DNA of 18,277 nucleotides from an uncultured bacterium (lineage in GTDB: Bacteria; Bdellovibrionota_C; UBA2361; SZUA-149; CALKYB01): the NCBI GenBank assembly GCA_938003565.1, contig CALKYB010000177.1:1-18277 (forward strand), in the 5' to 3' direction. Of the stretch, positions 13,901-18,277 are shown one piece after another (position 1 is the stretch's first letter; the number at the start of each line of letters is the position of its first letter). The notes under the pieces were generated by a model. It searched no databases. It saw only the letters and a list, made by a program, of their open reading frames with translations, and had not been told where the DNA came from. The position numbers were made by a program, and so were the translations under genes.

Positions 13901-14368
13901 TTATCCTGAAAGTTCTTCAAAAATTGCATCTTTAATAATAACTTTTTGTCTCGAAAGAAGCTCAAAGTAGTAATCAAGGTCATCAACCACTAGATGAGAA
14001 GTATACTGAGTTATACTGAGAACAATGTCGTAGTTCACCAAACTAAGCTTCGCGCCAATTAAGGTATCAGCCACCGTTAACGCAGCATAGAGAGTATCCT
14101 GAAGCTCTCTTACGGGAACTGAGAGTATATTAACACCCATATAAAGAGTAGTTTCAGGTAGCCTACATAATCCTTCAAGAGTTATTTCCAACTCCTCTTC
14201 CTCACTAAGAGGAACCGACCATGTTCCTATATCGGAGGTTTTTTGCTGAAGACTTTCCTCTGCATCAAAACCACGACGCTCCATAAACTCCTCAACAAGT
14301 CTAACTGGATTCTTGCCACCGGAAAGTCTTTTGATTCGGGCAGAGCTAAGTTTTCTAATCTTTGCCAT
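13901..14368 (-). CDS. Small YbjN-like protein (secretion-chaperone-like fold)
   Basis: 155 residues. After a basic 20-residue start, the protein is acidic with alternating strand and helix patterns. It includes EELEITLEGLCRLPETTLYMGVNIL (58-82) and LQDTLYAALTVADTLIGAKLSLVNYDIVLSITQYTSHLVVDDLDYYFELLSRQ (89-141). The order of strand, helix with AxTxADTLxGAKL, strand NYDIVLS and a final helix resembles YbjN and related CesT/type III secretion chaperone-like folds. I see no catalytic motif. ATG at 14368, six bases after the stop of the glycosyltransferase-like gene, so they form an operon and are probably cotranslated. The family call is by pattern only. Function unknown; a chaperone or adaptor for its operon partner is possible but unproven. 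Confidence 0.65.
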   Translation of the reverse strand: MAKIRKLSSARIKRLSGGKNPVRLVEEFMERRGFDAEESLQQKTSDIGTWSVPLSEEEELEITLEGLCRLPETTLYMGVNILSVPVRELQDTLYAALTVADTLIGAKLSLVNYDIVLSITQYTSHLVVDDLDYYFELLSRQKVIIKDAIFEELSG

Positions 14369-14374
14369 ATGAGA

Positions 14375-15550
14375 CTATTTCACCTTTTTTGCATTCACCA
14401 ATTGAGCAACTTCTTTGGGCCAATCAGGATTGAATTCCGACTTCATCGCAACTGAGGTTTTCATCAATCCTTCAAGAACATTTCGCTTGGAAGCGATTTG
14501 TCCGATTTGAAGAGCAATATCTCCGACATCATCAGCGTCAAAAAAACAAGCATCGCTCTTTATCATCTCACGCATCTCACGATTCTCGCCAGAAATAATT
14601 GCCGTTCCACTTAATATAGCATCAAAAATATAATCAGCTGGGCCATCAGTTCCCTTTGGGAGTATCAAAAGATCTGCAGCCTCAATAACACTAAATCGAT
14701 CCTCCACTTCACCTAGCATTACCACCTGGTCAGTTAAACCTAAACCGACAATAAATGAGAGGATCTGATTTCGATAAGGTCCGTCAGCGCATACGATTAA
14801 ATAAACCTTTTTATTCACAGAAGATATCGCTCGAACAACTTTCTCCAGGCTCTGGGCTTCCGTTAAAGGACTACAGCTAACCGCTATCAAAGACTTTTCC
14901 GGAACCTCCAAGCGACGAGAAAGAGCAGAGCGCATCTCACTACGATCGGCCAGCCACTTTTTCCACTTCTTACTATCTTCAAACGGAAAGCTAATTCCTT
15001 TATTTTTTACAGGGGCTGAGAGTGAAATATTCTGGATCTTGTCATCAGAAAAAAGGTTTTTAGAGTCAACAACTTTTCCAATCTCATCTGTTGGAACAAC
15101 TAAATCTGTGGCACAAAAAACTGCAATCTGCTGATTCAAACTGTGCGCCAGTCTTAGAAAAATCGATTTTTTTCTTTTGTCTTCAACAACAAACGAAGCG
15201 GGGTAAAGCAAAACTCTCTTGCTAGAGGTAAATAGTCCAGCAAGCATGACCAAATAGGAGTAACTGGACAACTGGGATACCAAAATCTCTGGCCTCAGCT
15301 TTATTATTTCCAAAACTAAACGTAAGGGACGTATCAATTCAGAGAAGAAGTTTGTATTCCTAGACTCCGAACCATCTGCATAGAGATGACTTTCAATAGG
15401 CAGCTCGTCTACTTCACTGCCAAGACTAGACTCCGCAAAATAATCTACCTTTAGCCCCCCAGAAACCAAATTCTTGACCAGTTCAGCCATTCGCTCAATA
15501 CTGTAAGCGCTAGATTTAGAATCGATAAAAATTGCTACTGACTTAGACAC
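14375..15550 (-). CDS. GT4-like glycosyltransferase-fold protein with altered EX7E motif
   Basis: 391 residues with the two-Rossmann layout of GT-B glycosyltransferases. The N-terminal half has SIERMAELVKNLVSGGLKVDYFAE (17-40) and LRPEILVSQLSSYSYLVMLAGLF (85-107), the usual acceptor-side pattern. The C-terminal half has LIAVSCSPLTEAQSLEKVVRAI (221-242), VYLIVCADGPYR (249-260), VVMLGEVEDRFSVIEAADLLILP (276-298) and DGPADYIFDAILSGTAIIS (302-320). The last segment aligns with EGFG---LEAMA-G-PVI of GT4 enzymes, but both glutamates of EX7E are aspartates (D302, D310). No membrane helix is evident. GTG start at 15550 with a poor ribosome binding site. It is followed closely by the YbjN-like gene. 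Substrate unknown; envelope glycan synthesis is the natural guess, and loss of catalysis is possible. Confidence 0.75.
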   Translation of the reverse strand: MSKSVAIFIDSKSSAYSIERMAELVKNLVSGGLKVDYFAESSLGSEVDELPIESHLYADGSESRNTNFFSELIRPLRLVLEIIKLRPEILVSQLSSYSYLVMLAGLFTSSKRVLLYPASFVVEDKRKKSIFLRLAHSLNQQIAVFCATDLVVPTDEIGKVVDSKNLFSDDKIQNISLSAPVKNKGISFPFEDSKKWKKWLADRSEMRSALSRRLEVPEKSLIAVSCSPLTEAQSLEKVVRAISSVNKKVYLIVCADGPYRNQILSFIVGLGLTDQVVMLGEVEDRFSVIEAADLLILPKGTDGPADYIFDAILSGTAIISGENREMREMIKSDACFFDADDVGDIALQIGQIASKRNVLEGLMKTSVAMKSEFNPDWPKEVAQLVNAKKVK

Positions 15551-15871
15551 GGCATACTCTGACTACGTTGGTAATAAGGCGATTAGTTTCAGCTACTTAT
15601 AACAAAGACACAAGCTCTTATTGAGATGAACCCAGAGGCACTATCTTTTCTACATTTATAGAGATTTGAGCATTATAGTGAAATTATCAAGGATAACCCG
15701 TAAAAGACTGTTTTATTGAGAAAGTTGATAATTCAGAGTCTGGGCCAAATTGGCCTAGACAGATTACTAAAGTGACTTAGGGGTCTAGACTCTCACAAAA
15801 AGTTCTGTTTTTTACTGACAAATTGCGATAATAGTTTAGTCTTTCCGAATCGTATTTAAAATCTCAGATCA
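15551..15871. promoter_or_regulatory. Divergent intergenic region upstream of pilD, with hairpins
   Basis: About 320 bases without a gene. GTCTGGGCC (15738-15746) and GGCCTAGAC (15752-15760) form a 9-bp stem with one G-U around AAATT. GAGTCT (15736-15741) can alternatively pair with AGACTC (15787-15792), and GTCTAGAC (15783-15790) is itself palindromic. GATAAT at 15827-15832 is a possible -10 for pilD but no good -35 box precedes it. The part from 15551 to 15735 shows nothing else. Confidence 0.4.
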
Positions 15872-16654
15872 ATGCACATTATATACTTCTCAATATTTGG
15901 CCTACTAATTGGCAGCTTCCTCAACGTGGTAATTTGGCGCGTACCATTGAAGATGTCAGTTTCACAACCCTCGAGAAGTTTCTGCCCCAAATGTGAAACT
16001 CAACTTCTATGGTGGGAGAATATTCCAGTTATTAGCTGGTTGATTCTAAAAGCTAAGTGTAGAACTTGCCAGGCTCCAATTTCTGGTCGCTATCCTTTTG
16101 TAGAAATTCTCAGCGGCATGCTTGCTGCGTTTTGCGGCTTGAAATTTGGCGTAACACCGACCGGTATTCTGCTCTACTTTTTTTCTGCCACTCTCTTAGC
16201 CATTACCTTTATCGACTTTGATCATAAAATCATTCCAAATGTTATAAGTTTCCCGGGAATGACCTTTGGACTTTTTCTTGGATGTTTCAATCAGTATACC
16301 ACCTTTTTCGAATCCCCTCTTACTAATGGTGCTTGCGATTCCCTACTAGGTCTTATCGCAGGCGGTGGCTTCTTTTGGTTGGTATCAGAACTCTACTACT
16401 TACTAAAGGGAGCCGTAGGTTTAGGTGGTGGTGACATCAAGTTGACGGCCATGATCGGAGCCATACTAGGGGTTGAATCAATAATACCAACTATTTTTGC
16501 TGCCTCTCTTATTGGAGCCCCTTATGGAGTAGCTGTGATACTCATTAAAGGCTCTGGTCGAAATACGGAGATTCCCTTTGGACCCTTTCTTGCGTTGGGA
16601 GCCTTAATTTTCATATTCTTCGATCTTCCACTCTTAAGAATCTTGCCTAAGTGA
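15872..16654 (+). CDS. pilD: Type IV prepilin peptidase / N-methyltransferase (PilD, A24A)
   Basis: 260-residue inner-membrane aspartic protease that cleaves the leader of type IV pilins and type II secretion pseudopilins and methylates the new N-terminus. The N-terminal domain has GSFLNVVIWRVP (14-25) and a zinc-type tetracysteine pair, C38-C41 and C63-C66, followed by SGRYPFVEILSG (71-82). The peptidase half has catalytic D115 (FIDFDHKIIPN, with D117 nearby) and D188 (GLGGGDIKL), then IPFGPFLALGA near the end, plus about seven to eight hydrophobic helices. The length is slightly below the usual 280-290. The start is ATG at 15872 without a clear ribosome binding site. The next gene overlaps or closely follows. 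No pilin or secretion genes lie in the window, so its substrates are elsewhere. Confidence 0.95.
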   Translation: MHIIYFSIFGLLIGSFLNVVIWRVPLKMSVSQPSRSFCPKCETQLLWWENIPVISWLILKAKCRTCQAPISGRYPFVEILSGMLAAFCGLKFGVTPTGILLYFFSATLLAITFIDFDHKIIPNVISFPGMTFGLFLGCFNQYTTFFESPLTNGACDSLLGLIAGGGFFWLVSELYYLLKGAVGLGGGDIKLTAMIGAILGVESIIPTIFAASLIGAPYGVAVILIKGSGRNTEIPFGPFLALGALIFIFFDLPLLRILPK

Positions 16655-16692
16655 GAGCCAATTTAAATTATAATTTTTACAGAAGTTTAGAT

Positions 16693-17379
16693 ATGTCACC
16701 TAGGAGTAAAAACCATATTTCAAAATCGCTAGCCAGTTTGTTAGCACTAGCAAATATTATTTTCATAACAACACTAAGCGCGGAAACTTCCAGCGGCAAC
16801 GACCAAATCTTCAAGAAAGTAAGGCCAGATGGAAAGTTACAGTTCAGCAACTACCCGACTGATAGCGCTAGTAAGCCAACTCGACTCCCAAAACTCAAAA
16901 AAGAAAATTACGATAAAAAGATAAATTATCTAAAGTCTATAACCCCTAAAAACTGCTCTAAACATGGAGGCATTGACTGCATCCTCGGACCTGACAAAGA
17001 CGGTAGCGTTGTTTGCGCCGATGGGTACTTGGAAGCTGTTTTACCCTTCAAAAACAAATGCTCTGAGGCTAGGCTAAAAGTAGAAAAAGCTGACATAAAA
17101 AAACTAAAATCAAGAAACAAAAAGATTTTAAGAATCACCCTTAGAAACTACTCACCAGTGAAGGCGAAAAACGTTTCAGCAGAAATTGCTCTTAACGACC
17201 GGCTTCTGAGCCAAGCTAAAGGCCCCACAGAGGTTGAACCCTGGGGAATAGCGGAGTATAGTTTAATCTATAAATCAAACTATGAGTTTGATTTGAGGGA
17301 CATCCCCGATCGAAGAGAGGAGCAACTTCAGTATCGAGTTCGTTGTAAAAATTGTGCGCAGACCCTTAGAAAGTTTTAA
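16693..17379 (+). CDS. Secreted DUF4124-domain protein with cysteine-rich segment
   Basis: 228 residues from ATG 16693. A GTG at 16651 overlapping the pilD stop (GTGA) would add 14 residues, but the ATG start gives a cleaner signal peptide (1-30, cleavage after LSA). The mature protein begins with a DUF4124-type module, IFKKVRPDGKLQFSNYPTDS (39-58). A segment with C88, C96, C108 and C123 follows, including HGGIDCILGPDKDGSVVCADG (91-111), a motif found in secreted proteins and probably disulfide-bonded. Residues 130-200 look like a beta-sandwich (ILRITLRNYSPVKAKNVSAEIAL). The end has a C218-C221 pair (CKNC). DUF4124 proteins are periplasmic or secreted and of unknown function. It lies just after pilD, probably cotranscribed. 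Confidence 0.75.
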   Translation: MSPRSKNHISKSLASLLALANIIFITTLSAETSSGNDQIFKKVRPDGKLQFSNYPTDSASKPTRLPKLKKENYDKKINYLKSITPKNCSKHGGIDCILGPDKDGSVVCADGYLEAVLPFKNKCSEARLKVEKADIKKLKSRNKKILRITLRNYSPVKAKNVSAEIALNDRLLSQAKGPTEVEPWGIAEYSLIYKSNYEFDLRDIPDRREEQLQYRVRCKNCAQTLRKF

Positions 17380-17410
17380 GTTTTCTTTTAAAAATAATTT
17401 TTGATTAGAA

Positions 17411-17992
17411 ATGATTCAATCCCGAGTTAGAAAATATTTAGATAGTGAATCCGAGGCAATAAAAGCTATTCCTCTAGATAGTTCTGTTGAAAAAGCAGTC
17501 GACCTTATTCTGAAATGTAAAGGAAAAGTCTTTACATCTGGAATCGGTAAAGCAGGCTATATTGCTAAAAAGGCTGCTTCGACCTTTTCCACAACCGGCA
17601 CTCCTTCAGTTTTCTTACACCCAGCAGAATCTGCACATGGAGACGCTGGGGTTATTTCTAAAGGTGATATACTAATCGCTTACTCTAATAGCGGTAAAAC
17701 TCGAGAGGTCATTGAAACTGTGAGATTTGCCAAATCCCTCGGGGCCACCGGAGTTGTTGCGATCTCAGCCTCAGCAGACAATCCACTTGCACAAGAGGTG
17801 GACATACTACTACCAATTGGAGAAATTACAGAAGCTTGCCCCTATCAACTTACGCCGACATCAAGCACTGCTGCAATGATAGCCCTTTCCGACGCCCTAG
17901 CTTTGGTTGTAATGGAGGAGAGAGGATTTACCCGAGAAGATTGGGCTCAGCGACACCACGGCGGTTACCTAGGCCAAAAGTCCCGCCAATAG
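17411..17992 (+). CDS. kdsD: Arabinose-5-phosphate isomerase-like SIS protein without CBS domains
   Basis: 193 residues, a single SIS domain of the KdsD/KpsF/GutQ family, which interconverts ribulose 5-phosphate and arabinose 5-phosphate for Kdo and lipopolysaccharide synthesis. The active-site residues known from E. coli KdsD are all present: K47 (GIGKAGYIAKK), H76 (SAHGDAG), E99 (SNSGKTREVIE), E141 (TEACP) and H182 (QRHHGGYLG), matching K59, H88, E111, E152 and H193. The two C-terminal CBS domains of the long form are absent; the protein stops right after GGYLGQK. Short forms of this enzyme are known, so this need not be a truncation. ATG at 17411 has a poor ribosome binding site. It lies 31 bases after the DUF4124 gene, in the pilD group. 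Confidence 0.88.
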   Translation: MIQSRVRKYLDSESEAIKAIPLDSSVEKAVDLILKCKGKVFTSGIGKAGYIAKKAASTFSTTGTPSVFLHPAESAHGDAGVISKGDILIAYSNSGKTREVIETVRFAKSLGATGVVAISASADNPLAQEVDILLPIGEITEACPYQLTPTSSTAAMIALSDALALVVMEERGFTREDWAQRHHGGYLGQKSRQ

Positions 17993-18043
17993 TAATACTT
18001 ACTTTTCGTTGAACAAGGCTCCTCATCGCTGGAAAATGAGAGG

Positions 18044-18277
18044 CTACTCCGAGGTGCGGAGTAATTGCAGTAGGGCTCCAAAAGCCAGTATATACCCCTG
18101 ACTACCAAGACCAGCTATTACACCATGAGCAACTTCGCTCACTAGAGAGTGTTGTCTAAACTCCTCTCTGGCATAAATATTGGATAAGTGAACTTCAATG
18201 ACTGGAATATCTGCGGCCTCTACCGCGTCACGAATTGCAACACTGGTATGGGAATAGCCACCTGCATTTATAATAAC
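18044..18277 (-). CDS. aroQ: Type II 3-dehydroquinate dehydratase (AroQ), N-terminus outside window
   Basis: The last 77 residues of the dodecameric type II dehydroquinase, which converts 3-dehydroquinate to 3-dehydroshikimate in the shikimate pathway. The sequence reads IINAGGYSHTSVAIRDAVEA, with the substrate-binding asparagine and the G-Y-SHTS segment, then IPVIEVHLSNIYAREEFRQHS (the EVH-SN--REEFR-HS signature with the catalytic histidine). It ends VAHGVIAGLGSQGYILAFGALLQLL. In the usual motif the first part is NPGAYTHTS, so alanine replaces proline (NAGGY). The stop is TAG at 18046-18044. The reading frame is open to the window edge, so the gene starts outside. It faces kdsD with a 51-base gap. 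Confidence 0.95.
   Translation of the reverse strand, partial: VIINAGGYSHTSVAIRDAVEAADIPVIEVHLSNIYAREEFRQHSLVSEVAHGVIAGLGSQGYILAFGALLQLLRTSE
18045..18063. other. Perfect 7-bp hairpin over the aroQ stop codon
   Basis: TACTCCG (18045-18051) pairs with CGGAGTA (18057-18063) around AGGTG. It spans the aroQ stop. No T-run follows directly on either strand, so it is not a standard terminator, although it may still mark the transcript end between convergent genes. Confidence 0.35.

Noticed and set aside
17411..17992. Apparent loss of the catalytic Glu in KdsD (SNSGK instead of SNSGE)
   Set aside because: Counting along E. coli KdsD shows the catalytic Glu is E111, three residues later, which is conserved here as E99; the changed residue corresponds to E108.
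18045..18063. Hairpin as intrinsic terminator of aroQ or kdsD
   Set aside because: The stem is perfect but overlaps the aroQ stop and has no adjacent T-run on either strand.
1..18277. CRISPR arrays, insertion sequences, prophage or integrase genes
   Set aside because: No regularly spaced repeats, transposase or phage-type reading frames were found.

Overview
This is an AT-rich (roughly 40% GC by eye) chromosomal segment of a Gram-negative bacterium. An outer membrane is implied by the Mla lipid-transport genes (mlaC, mlaD, mlaE, mlaF), a periplasmic Deg-type protease, a KdsD-like sugar-phosphate isomerase for lipopolysaccharide, and a type IV prepilin peptidase. GroEL aligns position for position with Escherichia coli numbering at its ATPase aspartates. 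Several TTG and GTG starts, many weak ribosome binding sites and the mixed gene order fit a divergent Pseudomonadota lineage or a former Deltaproteobacteria-type lineage. I cannot name the genus. No tRNA, rRNA, CRISPR array, insertion sequence or prophage gene is visible.

Layout. Positions 1-664 (minus) hold the 5' part of a polytopic membrane protein that runs off the window. A 675-base non-coding stretch follows, with a long inverted repeat and a structured groES leader. groES-groEL (plus) ends in a textbook terminator. mlaC and a TerB/J-like gene (plus) face mlaE-mlaF-mlaD (minus), with rlmE upstream of mlaE on the same strand. A palindrome-rich divergent region separates rlmE from a small membrane-anchored orphan gene, which is followed by a strong terminator and then a UvrD/PcrA helicase. 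Next, on the minus strand, are a duplicated four-helix membrane protein and a DEG9-like protease, with a possible small structured RNA between them. Divergent from the protease is a DUF4397-like lipoprotein (plus). A glycosyltransferase plus YbjN-like gene pair (minus) faces it. Finally pilD, a DUF4124 secreted protein and a CBS-less kdsD (plus) face aroQ (minus, cut by the window end).

How the genes work together. Most of the window is cell-envelope maintenance: phospholipid transport (Mla), periplasmic proteolysis, lipoprotein, pilin processing and LPS sugar supply. These sit among housekeeping genes for protein folding (GroESL), ribosome modification (RlmE), DNA repair (PcrA/UvrD) and the shikimate pathway (AroQ). 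I see no obvious new multi-gene system. The points most worth a second look are a J-domain-like protein whose HPD motif is replaced by GPE beside mlaC, a gapless internally duplicated membrane protein, and several unexplained inverted-repeat structures in intergenic DNA, including a compact nested fold at 11463-11539.
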